Part shown: positions 1 through 8,531 of the stretch, in pieces
Layout of the letters: every line of letters begins with the position of its first letter
Position numbering within the stretch: position 1 is the stretch's first letter
Assembly (NCBI GenBank): GCA_019752815.1
Contig: JAIELQ010000007.1
Span: 1-40,921 of the forward strand
DNA: 40,921 bases
Source of the DNA: Patescibacteria group bacterium
GTDB lineage: Bacteria > Patescibacteriota > Minisyncoccia > Phycocordibacterales > UBA918
Direction: 5' to 3'
Program-made: the position numbers and the translations under genes
The notes under the pieces: model-generated
The model's input: the letters and a program-made list of their open reading frames with translations, nothing else
Databases searched by the model: none
What the model was told of the DNA's origin: nothing

Positions 1-46
1 TAAACAAGGACTTTCTAGTGAAAAGGTATTAGCTTTTTCAACTCTG

Positions 47-129
47 TGCGCCGGGAGGGATTCGAACCTTCGTAGGCTGATGCCAGCAGATTTACAGTCT
101 GCCCTCGTTGACCGCTTGAGTACCGACGC
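47..129 (-). tRNA. tRNA-Tyr (GTA)
   Basis: Reverse complement GCGTCGG...CAGACTGTAAATCTG...GGTTCGAATCC...CCGGCGCA; 7-bp acceptor stem, long variable arm, GTA anticodon. Confidence 0.95.
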
Positions 130-222
130 AGTTATGTATACGATTTTGGTCAAAATCGCGTGCGTACAAATTATCACAGTTTCAGCTATTTAGAAAGGGG
201 TTTTGTGGTAAGCTTAGGGGTA

Positions 223-1422
223 ATGCAGAAATACTTGGTTGCCCTTGGTGTGATGGCTTTTTTATTTGTTTTGCCGATGGTCTCTATCGCGGCTGATTTA
301 GTGCCGGAATGTGGCGGAGAGGGACAACCAGCGTGCCAGGCGTGTTATGCGGTTGAATTGGTTAATAACGTGGTGTCGTGGCTCGTGATGATTTTGGGTG
401 TGATTGCTGCGATATTAATTGTGGTGGCTGGTGCACGGCTGGTGACTTCAGGCGGGAACGCTAGTGCTAAAGAACAGGCAAAGAGCTCAATGACTAATCT
501 GATTATTGGATACATTATTGTATTGTCGGCCTGGCTTGTAATGGATTATGGGTTGCGTGCATTGCTCGTTGAGGGAGGTGATGCGCGGTTTGGGGTATGG
601 AATTCAATTAGTTGTGTGGCACAGCCAGTTTCCAATACGGTAGAGGTGACGCAACAACAGGTATCATATATTCCGATTGATGCAACGATTGGTAACTTAC
701 CGGGATGGACATTTGTTGGCGGCGGGACACCCGGCGGCACAGGTGGTGGCGGGTCTGATTCGGGTCAAGCAGGTGGTGGTACACAAGGAACATGGACGGC
801 GCCCTGTACGGCTGTTCCTGCTGGACCGACAGGTCAAACTACCTACAGTTGCGTGACTCAACAGACACAATGTACAAACAATGGAGGGAATCCGGCCGTA
901 AATGCAGCTCGTAATGCGGTTACGTGTACTCCAACACAGGTGGTCAGTGGGGGTGGTAGCGGAAGTTGTCAGGTGGTAACTAATCCAGCCAACGCATGTC
1001 ATCCTAGCCGATTAACCTGTTTCCCTGATCGTAACTTAGCCTCAGAAATTTGTAACGTTGAAAGTCAAGGAGGGCGTACAGATGCGCCATCACGAACTGA
1101 CTTGTGTCAGGACGGGAATTCTTTCTCGTTTGGGTTATGGCAGATTAATATTTTGGCCAACCGAAATTTAATTCCTGGCTGCAGTGCTAGTTTCTTTACG
1201 TCGAGTAATGGTCGAGATCAAGGTTCGTGTATACAATATCGGACAAATAGTGGAGGAATACGCTATTGCCAATATCGTTCATGTAGAATCACTAATGTTG
1301 CAGTGTATAATCAATGTATTAGAAACGCCATAGTGCCTGCTAATAACACAACAGCTGCGTGTAGCTTAATGAGGACTCAGGGGTGGAGTGCGTGGCAAAC
1401 ATCGTATAACAGGTGTAGGTAA
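223..1422 (+). CDS. Pilin-like (TrbC/VirB2-like) two-TM N-terminus, Cys-rich linker, and C-terminal lysozyme/lytic-transglycosylase-like domain
   Basis: VNNVVSWLVMILGVIAAILIVVAGARLVTSGGNASAKEQAKSSMTNLIIGYIIVLSAWLVMD; C-terminal CNVESQGGRTDAPSRTD..FSFGLWQINI resembles the SLT/lysozyme catalytic region; start chosen at ATG 223. Confidence 0.8.
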   Translation: MQKYLVALGVMAFLFVLPMVSIAADLVPECGGEGQPACQACYAVELVNNVVSWLVMILGVIAAILIVVAGARLVTSGGNASAKEQAKSSMTNLIIGYIIVLSAWLVMDYGLRALLVEGGDARFGVWNSISCVAQPVSNTVEVTQQQVSYIPIDATIGNLPGWTFVGGGTPGGTGGGGSDSGQAGGGTQGTWTAPCTAVPAGPTGQTTYSCVTQQTQCTNNGGNPAVNAARNAVTCTPTQVVSGGGSGSCQVVTNPANACHPSRLTCFPDRNLASEICNVESQGGRTDAPSRTDLCQDGNSFSFGLWQINILANRNLIPGCSASFFTSSNGRDQGSCIQYRTNSGGIRYCQYRSCRITNVAVYNQCIRNAIVPANNTTAACSLMRTQGWSAWQTSYNRCR

Positions 1423-1425
1423 TAT

Positions 1426-1944
1426 ATGTTAGTTAAAATACTTTTTATTTCTTTAGCAGCAGTCAGTCTTGTGACGTTAGTCTGGTTTCTAGTCATTCGA
1501 GGTACGGGTGATATTGTCGGCAATTCTAGTCCACAGCCAAATAATGAACGACCATTGATTAGTAATGATTCTTGGCAAGGTGAAATATCTCGTGCCCCAG
1601 GTACAATTGCATCTATGAGCGAAGCTTCAGTATCAGATACTCCGGTAGTTCAAAATGAAGAAACCAAGGAGCTGTCAGAAGATTTTTTTCAGCTGACGGG
1701 TAATACTAATTTATATGATGTGTCATATGATAGTCAAAGTGGTATCTTTACTATTACGCTCTACGGATCTGATACCAAAACATCGCGTGTTGCAGCTGAG
1801 GACTACATTTTAGATACACTCCCGTATACTAAGGAACAATGGTGTGATTTTGTGGTAAATGTATTTACAAACGTATATGAAAACCCAACGTGGGCTGGAC
1901 CTAACCTAGGTTTGAGTTTTTGTCCAGGTAGTATTCAAATGTAA
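1426..1944 (+). CDS. Membrane-anchored hypothetical protein in the same cluster
   Basis: ORF with one N-terminal TM segment; 3 nt from the upstream gene and 1 nt from the downstream gene. Confidence 0.75.
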   Translation: MLVKILFISLAAVSLVTLVWFLVIRGTGDIVGNSSPQPNNERPLISNDSWQGEISRAPGTIASMSEASVSDTPVVQNEETKELSEDFFQLTGNTNLYDVSYDSQSGIFTITLYGSDTKTSRVAAEDYILDTLPYTKEQWCDFVVNVFTNVYENPTWAGPNLGLSFCPGSIQM

Positions 1945-1945
1945 T

Positions 1946-3133
1946 ATGAAAACCATTCTTATATCGTCGTTTATATTTTTAATAATTGGTCTAGCTGCGC
2001 CAACAGTTTTTGCGCAAGAAGAAGGGTCGGGCATCGCGCAATTATCTGGCTGTACCGGTGTAGACTGTAGTGCTTGTAATGTGGTGTACATTGCCAACGG
2101 GTTAATTAACTGGTTGATTGGAATTTTGTTTGTGGTGTTTGCACTATTGCTTGCGATAGCCGGTGTAAAGCTCGTTACTTCTGGTGGAAACCACCATGCT
2201 CTTGATGAAGCTAAAAGTTCATTTACGAATGCGATTATCGGGTTCATTATTGTTTTGGCGGCATGGATAATTGTGGATACCATCATGCGTGGGCTCGTTG
2301 GTCGCCCGGGGCAAGAAGGCATGATCGGTGGCGAAGCGACGGGCTGGTTGTTTTGGACTGAGATTGAGTGTTCGGAGCAGACGGAGACTGCTACGGAAGA
2401 CGTTGCACAACAAGCAGTAGAATACATCCCGATTGGTGCCGGACTGAGTAATACACCAGGATGGACATTCGTAAGTGCTGGAGGCAGTGGCGGCGGAGGC
2501 GGTGATGCTGGAGGGGCGGCTGGCAGAGGGGTGTATACAGCACCATGTACAAGGTCACCGGGACCGGCAGGAGAAAGTACCTACAGTTGTGCAACGCAAC
2601 AGTCACAGTGTAGGGCAGAAGGTGGTACTCCAACGTTAAATGCCTCACGAACTGTTGTGACATGTAATCCTCAACAGGTGGGTGGTGGAGGGGGTGGAAC
2701 TGTACCGACTGGCATTGTAACTAACACAGCCATGAGACCTATCTTTGACCCAGCTCAAGGTGGTTCCAGTATGGTGAGAAGTGGTGCTGCTGCCAGAATG
2801 CAACAGACTCTATCAGGTCCATTTGCTCGTCTCCAGCAGAACTTTGGTCGATCAGTGGTGATAAATGATGCAATTGCAAAAGCCGGCTCCAGTCGAGAAA
2901 GAGAGACTTCTAACTCACGACATTTTTATGGTGACGCATTGGACTTATCCACCGCTGGTATGAGCAATGCTGATAGGTTACGTCTTTTTGAGTCGGCACG
3001 TAGAGCAGGTTTTACCGGGTTTGGTTTTGGAGCTAACATACTTCATGTTGATCTCGGGCCAAGTCGAGGTTGGGCGTATGGTAATGCTACCTATGGTGGA
3101 CGTCCGGTTGGTGAGTTGATTAATTCAATTTAA
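1946..3133 (+). CDS. Pilin-like two-TM N-terminus, Cys-rich linker, and C-terminal M15-type D-Ala-D-Ala carboxypeptidase-like domain
   Basis: LINWLIGILFVVFALLLAIAGVKLVTSGGNHHALDEAKSSFTNAIIGFIIVLAAWIIVD; C-terminal SRHFYGDALDLS..GFTGFGFGANILHVDLG matches the M15A HxxGxAxD...HxD pattern. Confidence 0.82.
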   Translation: MKTILISSFIFLIIGLAAPTVFAQEEGSGIAQLSGCTGVDCSACNVVYIANGLINWLIGILFVVFALLLAIAGVKLVTSGGNHHALDEAKSSFTNAIIGFIIVLAAWIIVDTIMRGLVGRPGQEGMIGGEATGWLFWTEIECSEQTETATEDVAQQAVEYIPIGAGLSNTPGWTFVSAGGSGGGGGDAGGAAGRGVYTAPCTRSPGPAGESTYSCATQQSQCRAEGGTPTLNASRTVVTCNPQQVGGGGGGTVPTGIVTNTAMRPIFDPAQGGSSMVRSGAAARMQQTLSGPFARLQQNFGRSVVINDAIAKAGSSRERETSNSRHFYGDALDLSTAGMSNADRLRLFESARRAGFTGFGFGANILHVDLGPSRGWAYGNATYGGRPVGELINSI

Positions 3134-3390
3134 CGCACACATTACTTTTAGAAATTTCCGCGACCCGAGAAACAGTGTCTAAACACTGTTTCTCCATGGC
3201 TCGCAGGCTCACAACGCTCCGGCTCCCGCAGCAACCGTACATGCCGCAGGGTGGCGGTCACCAGTCACTAACTATAATAATTCGCTACGCTCTTATTCTA
3301 GTAAGTGCTGTCGACCCCGACTCAGCTGTTGCTAAAGCAACATGCTTCCGTCTCCCGCCACCGTCCGCAAGCAAAACTCTTTGCTTGCTA

Positions 3391-3430
3391 AACTAAAAAA
3401 CAACCATTAGCTAATGGTTGTTTTTTAGTT
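3391..3430. terminator. Bidirectional terminator, perfect 40-bp palindrome
   Basis: aactaaaaaacaaccattag|ctaatggttgttttttagtt, with A-tract and T-tract, between convergent units. Confidence 0.85.
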
Positions 3431-3437
3431 TACGGTG

Positions 3438-3510
3438 GCGGGCCCACGAGGACTTGAACCTCGGTCAACGGTTTTGGAAACCGGTATTCTACCACTGAAC
3501 TATAGGCCCG
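3438..3510 (-). tRNA. tRNA-Trp (CCA)
   Basis: Reverse complement CGGGCCTATAGTTCAGTGGTAGAATACCGGTTTCCAAAACCG...GGTTCAAGTCC...GGGCCCG; anticodon loop TTCCAAA. Confidence 0.9.
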
Positions 3511-3810
3511 TTTTTCTGTTGCTCTATAGTATGAGAAATAGGCAATTTGGTCAACTTTTACTGGTTTATTATCTTGCATGGTTGCATCATGTATGCGAAC
3601 ATAAATGCATGTGTTTAGCTTGTGGTGTGACCCAAATACCTGTTTGTAGCACGGTCGGTGCGTGTGGAGGTGTTAGTCTATTTGCTCAAATAATTACCCT
3701 GGGAGCACTGAGCCTTAGTTTACTAATTGGAACCATGAATCTATGGCTGACAGCGATGAAGACAAAAATACGCACATTAATTAATCGTGTTACACATTAA
3801 ATATTTAACT

Positions 3811-4155
3811 ATGCAGAAGCAAGACTATTATTTTTTCGCACTCTCGGCACTTAGTGTGTATCTCCTTGTTCAGTTTGTAACAGTGTTCTCGGTTACAAAT
3901 TTAATCGCTATATTTGAACACAAGCAGGCGTTTGCCTATATAGCCGCCGGCTCAACATTGCTCGGAATAATTTTTTGCTTTAGAAATTTTGTTCGGTCAG
4001 TTAGTTTTTTTTCGGGTAATTATACTGAAACTGAACATACTACTTTAATTCACGCGATGGCCATAGACACAATTATTATATTGGGCTGCTTTACCTTTCT
4101 CTCGGTCGCGAATACCTATATGTTTTATTTTTTTAACTCAGTGTCGGTGTTATAA
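3811..4155 (+). CDS. Hypothetical multi-TM protein
   Basis: MQKQDYYFFALSALSVYLLVQFVTVF..., three or so hydrophobic segments. Confidence 0.5.
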   Translation: MQKQDYYFFALSALSVYLLVQFVTVFSVTNLIAIFEHKQAFAYIAAGSTLLGIIFCFRNFVRSVSFFSGNYTETEHTTLIHAMAIDTIIILGCFTFLSVANTYMFYFFNSVSVL

Positions 4156-5050
4156 AATTGTTGACTAATCCAATGGCCGCTTCAATGTTAGTGGGAAAGG
4201 GGAGCCAGTGGATGTTGTGGTCGCGTTTGAGCCAGACGCGTTGGCGTTTGGCAAATTGACGGGATTTGTTAGTTAATTGCTCTATCATTTCCTCTCGAGT
4301 GAGTTTGTTCTGGAGATAGTAGGCAATGTAGCGGTACTCTAAACCAATCGCCTCGAGACGTTCCCATGACAGACCGTTTTTGTTGAGTACTCCAACTTCT
4401 TCAATCATTCCAACTTTCAAGCGGTCGATGATTCGGGTGTGGATGCGTTCATTTATCACATCAACGGGTACATCAATACCAATGGTGAGCCAATCGTACG
4501 AAAGGTCACGTGGGGTGACTGGTGGCACGACACCGAGTGCGTCAATTACTTCAAGTGCCCTGACAAGACGGCGTGGATTATCAGGGTCAATCGTTTCGGC
4601 ACGTCTCGGGTCTTTTGTCTGTAGTTCAGTAAATAACTCAGCAGTAGTTTTTTGTTCTAACAGTGCTCGTAGCGTAGGGTTTGGCGGCACCGGGGCGCTC
4701 GACATAGTGCCCTTAAGTAATTCTAAATAAAAGAAACTCCCCCCAGCGACAATCGGGAGTTTGCCACGGGCGGTAATCAAAGAGAGTGCAGTGTCACCGT
4801 CACGTTTAAAATCTGCTCCGGTATAAACAGTGGTTGGCTCGACTACATCAATAAGGTGATGGGGAACGCCGGCCATTTCATCTGCAGTAACTTTAGCCGA
4901 ACCGATATCGAGTCCGCGGTAGACTTGGCGTGAATCAGCTGAAATCACCTCGCCATTAAAATGTTGAGCGAGCGCAATGGAAAGCGCTGTTTTACCGGAC
5001 GCAGTGGGTCCAACGATAGCGATAGCTTTAGGTTTTTGTACGTCAGACAT
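4133..5050 (-). CDS. miaA: tRNA dimethylallyltransferase
   Basis: AIVGPTASGKTALSIALAQHFNGEVISADSRQVYRGLDIGSAKVT; KRQRVWLKRD near the C-terminus. Confidence 0.97.
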   Translation of the reverse strand: MSDVQKPKAIAIVGPTASGKTALSIALAQHFNGEVISADSRQVYRGLDIGSAKVTADEMAGVPHHLIDVVEPTTVYTGADFKRDGDTALSLITARGKLPIVAGGSFFYLELLKGTMSSAPVPPNPTLRALLEQKTTAELFTELQTKDPRRAETIDPDNPRRLVRALEVIDALGVVPPVTPRDLSYDWLTIGIDVPVDVINERIHTRIIDRLKVGMIEEVGVLNKNGLSWERLEAIGLEYRYIAYYLQNKLTREEMIEQLTNKSRQFAKRQRVWLKRDHNIHWLPFPTNIEAAIGLVNNFITPTLS

Positions 5051-5087
5051 GATGGGAGTGTAGCAGAGTAGAAGTAAAAAACAATAA

Positions 5088-5112
5088 ACCCCGAGCGCAT
5101 GGCGCTCGGGGT
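5088..5112. terminator. Stem-loop terminator
   Basis: accccgagcgcatggcgctcggggt. Confidence 0.7.
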
Positions 5113-5118
5113 GTGGGG

Positions 5119-5655
5119 TTATATCTTGATCTTGAGCCGGGGAGCGATCGCGAGGAAGGCTTCGGCGTGACCAACCGCATCATCCACTGGATTGTGGGTG
5201 TGCGGAGTTTTCACCAAGTGTTTGAAAGAACTACGGATATCTCCTTCAAGACCTTTATAGAGGTCGTTGATATTCCGTGAGGTGTGGCCAAACGGATTAT
5301 GGCTAGCGTATTGCCACAAGTAGAGATTTATAAGACCAAAGTCGAAGCCGTTGTTGTCGGAAACGAGCTCGGGCTGATTGCCGTCACAAGTGTTCAGAAC
5401 CCATTGTGCAAACTGAGGCATGACAATTTCTGGTTTTGGGAACAGAAGGGTGTCCGCTCGGGTGAGTCCAGAAATTTTGAGTCGTGCTTCTTCATAGTAG
5501 TCTGAAACGGGTGATAGTTCGCCATCAAACGTAGTCCTGAGTTTGTGGTCAATGCGCACTGCACCGAACCAGAACATCGATCCTCTGAGTGGTGCTGCCG
5601 GTCCGTCTACTTCGCAATCGACACTGTAGTAGGTACGCTTCTTTCTATGAGTCAT
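5119..5655 (-). CDS. DEDD-type 3'-5' exonuclease / RNase-T-like protein
   Basis: YYSVDCEVDGP (DxE motif), SDNNGFDFGLIN, HNPVDDAVGHAEAF (HxxxxD motif). Confidence 0.7.
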   Translation of the reverse strand: MTHRKKRTYYSVDCEVDGPAAPLRGSMFWFGAVRIDHKLRTTFDGELSPVSDYYEEARLKISGLTRADTLLFPKPEIVMPQFAQWVLNTCDGNQPELVSDNNGFDFGLINLYLWQYASHNPFGHTSRNINDLYKGLEGDIRSSFKHLVKTPHTHNPVDDAVGHAEAFLAIAPRLKIKI

Positions 5656-5765
5656 TGTGACCTCCGTTGAGATTTCTCTCCACAGTATAGCTATGGAGAG
5701 TGTCGCATGAGTGCGACTGATTAAAATACTGTATCACGAGTGCTTGCAGTATACAAATAAAAGAA

Positions 5766-5788
5766 CCGCCCCAGGGTGAGTGGGGCGG
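5766..5788. terminator. Stem-loop downstream of pyrE
   Basis: ccgccccagggtgagtggggcgg, inverted repeat. Confidence 0.65.
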
Positions 5789-5797
5789 CGGTTGGTA

Positions 5798-6487
5798 CTA
5801 GAGTGCGCCGTATTGATCTCGATAATCTTCAATTTTCTGCACCATTGAGTGCATCGCATCTTGCTGTTTCAAAACAGTGAGTAGATCATCAAGATTAGCA
5901 GCTGCAGAAACCGGGATGAAGAATTTTGCTTCAAACTCTGCTGCGGCTGACAACTTACCTTGTGCTCGTTCCATGCGATCAAAAGCGAGCACAAGTTGAT
6001 TAACGACACCACCTTCTCCTCGCACGATCTGCACAGCTTCTTCTTTGGTTGCGCCGTCTGTGATGACGTCATCAATAAGAGCAATGTGACGACCACGTAA
6101 CATAGTATCGCCAACCAAGAGTCCGCCCTCGCCATGATTTTTTGCCTCCTTGCGATTGAAGCAATATCCAACATGTGCCTGGTAACTCTCAGCGTATTTC
6201 ATTGCTACTGTTGCTGCCAAGGGGATGCCTTTGTATGCCGGCCCGAAAATGACATCAAATGGGATAGTACCCTGGTTGAGAGCAGAGGCGTAGGCTTTCG
6301 CTAAAATACTCAGGTCTTCTCCAGTTTTAAAAAGACCAGAGTTAAAAAAGTAAGGAGATACTCGGCCGCTCTTGAGTGTGCGACCCTCAGGCAAAAGCTC
6401 AAGAGCACCGATATGAAGTGCGTGCAAAATGAGTTGCTGGCTTGCAGGGCGTTCTTCCAAGGTACATATCCTTCCTGTTGGAGCCAC
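5798..6487 (-). CDS. pyrE: Orotate phosphoribosyltransferase (GTG start)
   Basis: LKSGRVSPYFFNSGLF; FGPAYKGIPLAATVA; HIALIDDVITDGATKEEAV (PRPP loop). Confidence 0.95.
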   Translation of the reverse strand: MAPTGRICTLEERPASQQLILHALHIGALELLPEGRTLKSGRVSPYFFNSGLFKTGEDLSILAKAYASALNQGTIPFDVIFGPAYKGIPLAATVAMKYAESYQAHVGYCFNRKEAKNHGEGGLLVGDTMLRGRHIALIDDVITDGATKEEAVQIVRGEGGVVNQLVLAFDRMERAQGKLSAAAEFEAKFFIPVSAAANLDDLLTVLKQQDAMHSMVQKIEDYRDQYGAL

Positions 6488-6548
6488 AATAGTGGCGGTT
6501 TGGCGATGGTTGTAGGGTACCTGAAAATATTAAAAAGACAAGAAAACG

Positions 6549-6571
6549 CCGCCCCAGGGTGAGTGGGACGG
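6549..6571. terminator. Stem-loop downstream of pyrF
   Basis: ccgccccagggtgagtgggacgg, 22/23 identical to 5766-5788. Confidence 0.6.
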
Positions 6572-6581
6572 CGAGGGTATC

Positions 6582-7325
6582 TCAGTCATCTATTGTGGCA
6601 ATTTCTTCCAGTGTCCGCAGCACCGCCTCGCGAGGATTTGAGGCTTTGGTAATGGGTCTGCCGATGACGATGCGATCAGCCCCTGCTTTGATAGCCTTGG
6701 CTGGCGTCATGACGCGCTCGGGGTTCTGGTCGTCACCTTCCACAACGGACCAAGCCGGTCGTATGGCCGGAGTGTTGATAGAGAAAAATGTTCCGAATTC
6801 TTCTCGGAGCATAGCCGCTTCTTGAGGAGAAGAGATAAGCCCGGCAATGTTCGCCTCTTTGGCCAACTTTGCAAAACGCAGAACGCCTTCGCGTACGGTA
6901 CAAGAGAACATCTGTTTGGTATCGGCGTCCGAAAGGTTCGTAAGCACGGTTACTCCCAAGACCTGAGTATTGGGTAAGGCTGCCTTGAGGGCGCGCATGC
7001 CTTCAATACCGACCGAACACACGGTCGTGAGAAGATAGGGTTCCACTTCACGCAGGTATGCACCATCCGTCGCTAGCGTTTCTTTGATATCGAACAGTTT
7101 CAAGTCGGCAAAGACTTTGAGTTCACGAGCGTGGAGCTCATCTATCAGGTCGTAGCCACAGGCACGCAGGGCGCTGTTGATCTTGATCACAACACCGGTG
7201 TCTGCCAGTTTGTCTGCCAGGTCCAGAACTTGTTTGTGTACCCAGGAACGACCCTCACCGTTTTGGGGAGTAAAATCAGCAGCCATAATGAGACGTTCTT
7301 CGGGCTTGAGATGCAAATGCCGCAT
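6582..7325 (-). CDS. pyrF: Orotidine 5'-phosphate decarboxylase
   Basis: IMAADFTP; VFADLKLFDIKETLA (DxKxxD-like catalytic motif); RIVIGRPITKASNP; likely start 7325 with an AAGGA-type RBS. Confidence 0.93.
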   Translation of the reverse strand: MRHLHLKPEERLIMAADFTPQNGEGRSWVHKQVLDLADKLADTGVVIKINSALRACGYDLIDELHARELKVFADLKLFDIKETLATDGAYLREVEPYLLTTVCSVGIEGMRALKAALPNTQVLGVTVLTNLSDADTKQMFSCTVREGVLRFAKLAKEANIAGLISSPQEAAMLREEFGTFFSINTPAIRPAWSVVEGDDQNPERVMTPAKAIKAGADRIVIGRPITKASNPREAVLRTLEEIATIDD

Positions 7326-7442
7326 GGGTTTGTTCCTTGTATTTAGATGCCGATGCATCGGTGAAAAGTGCAGTCTGTTGGTACTATATAGAAATAGGGG
7401 TAAATGTCTAGGGTGGTATTTTTGTAGTAGTTTACGTAGTAT

Positions 7443-8084
7443 ATGCTAATGCAATATGGAGTTGATGTGGCAAGTACTAGACTTGATGATCTCGATAAGC
7501 GAGTGTTGACGAGCGTGCGTGAGCGGATTGCTCGTGGGGAGGCGGTGACTGTGCTAGATGTGGGGTGTGGGCAGGGTGGGCTCTCCCTAGCACTCGCGGC
7601 ATTGGGTGCACAGGTAACAGCACTTGATATTATTAATTATGAAGAGTCTCTACAGGCTCAATTTCCTAAGACAGACACAACAATCAACTTTATACAAGCA
7701 GATATTCGTGACTGGCTCGCAACTAGTAGTAATGAGGATTTTGATATAGTGGTATTGCAGCGGGTACTTCACTATTTGCCACATGAGGATGCTTGTTCGG
7801 TTTTAAGAAAATTGCGCTCAGTGACAGATGTTGTGCACCTAGCTATTACCGGCACATCGACCGTTATTGCCAGTTACTATGAGAATCTGGCGCAACCGCT
7901 TCCTTTGCGCTGGGGAAAGCTTGACCCAGTGGGGCAGGAATTATTTTCTATCACAGCACCGTTGTGTTTGTATGCTGAAGAAGATGTCAGGACACTACTT
8001 GCAGAAACAGGTTGGCGGATTGATTGGTTGAGGGTATCTGATTTTGGGAACATAAAGTTGGGAGCTACCGCAACTAATGTCTAG
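7443..8084 (+). CDS. Class I SAM-dependent methyltransferase
   Basis: VTVLDVGCGQGGLSLALAALGAQVTALDI. Confidence 0.88.
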   Translation: MLMQYGVDVASTRLDDLDKRVLTSVRERIARGEAVTVLDVGCGQGGLSLALAALGAQVTALDIINYEESLQAQFPKTDTTINFIQADIRDWLATSSNEDFDIVVLQRVLHYLPHEDACSVLRKLRSVTDVVHLAITGTSTVIASYYENLAQPLPLRWGKLDPVGQELFSITAPLCLYAEEDVRTLLAETGWRIDWLRVSDFGNIKLGATATNV

Positions 8085-8121
8085 TCGAAACGACAAATGT
8101 TTGCTACACTCTCACCACACC

Positions 8122-8202
8122 GCTGGAGTGGTGGAATGGTATACACGTGCGACTCAAAATCGCATGCCGCAAGGCTTGAGGGTTCAAGTCCCTCCTCCAG
8201 CA
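8122..8202 (+). tRNA. tRNA-Leu (CAA)
   Basis: gctggagtggtggaatggtatacacgtgcgactcaaaatcgc...ggttcaagtccctcctccagca. Confidence 0.95.
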
Positions 8203-8207
8203 CAAAT

Positions 8208-8237
8208 AAAATACCCAAAGCTTTGCTTGGGTATTTT
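8208..8237 (+). terminator. Terminator after tRNA-Leu
   Basis: aaaatacccaaagctttgcttgggtatttt. Confidence 0.85.
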
Positions 8238-8531
8238 GTTTTGCACAGCCTGTGTAAGCGCTCGATATACTTATAAACACCCTAAAAGAGTGACTGTGGT
8301 ACAATAGGTGGTGAGCAACCGTTAGGGTTTTTGGGAGGTGATACGCTCTTATACCTCATCCAATTAATCATTTCATACACTACTCCCGTTTTTGACTGCA
8401 AAATCTCGCTTCGCCTTCACCATATTCTAATATGATTCAGGCTCCAGCTCGTTTTTCGTCTAAAAACATGAATAGTGTTACTATGAAAGCATTAATTGGA
8501 GGAGGTATCATTTTCTGTATATCTATTTATT

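Noticed and set aside
697-1002. Minus-strand ORFs opposite the first pilin-like gene
   Set aside because: Low-complexity antisense of Gly/Cys-rich coding sequence; sense frame has clear domain structure.
3175-3396. 73-aa ORF upstream of the 40-bp palindrome
   Set aside because: No protein-like features, no RBS seen; overlaps hairpin-rich intergenic DNA.
3435-3800. 121-aa ORF covering tRNA-Trp
   Set aside because: Begins inside the antisense of a tRNA; N-terminal 'GPRGLEPRSTVLETGILPLNYRP' is the usual tRNA-derived artefact.
8077-8307. ORFs on both strands over tRNA-Leu
   Set aside because: Translate tRNA and terminator sequence; spurious.
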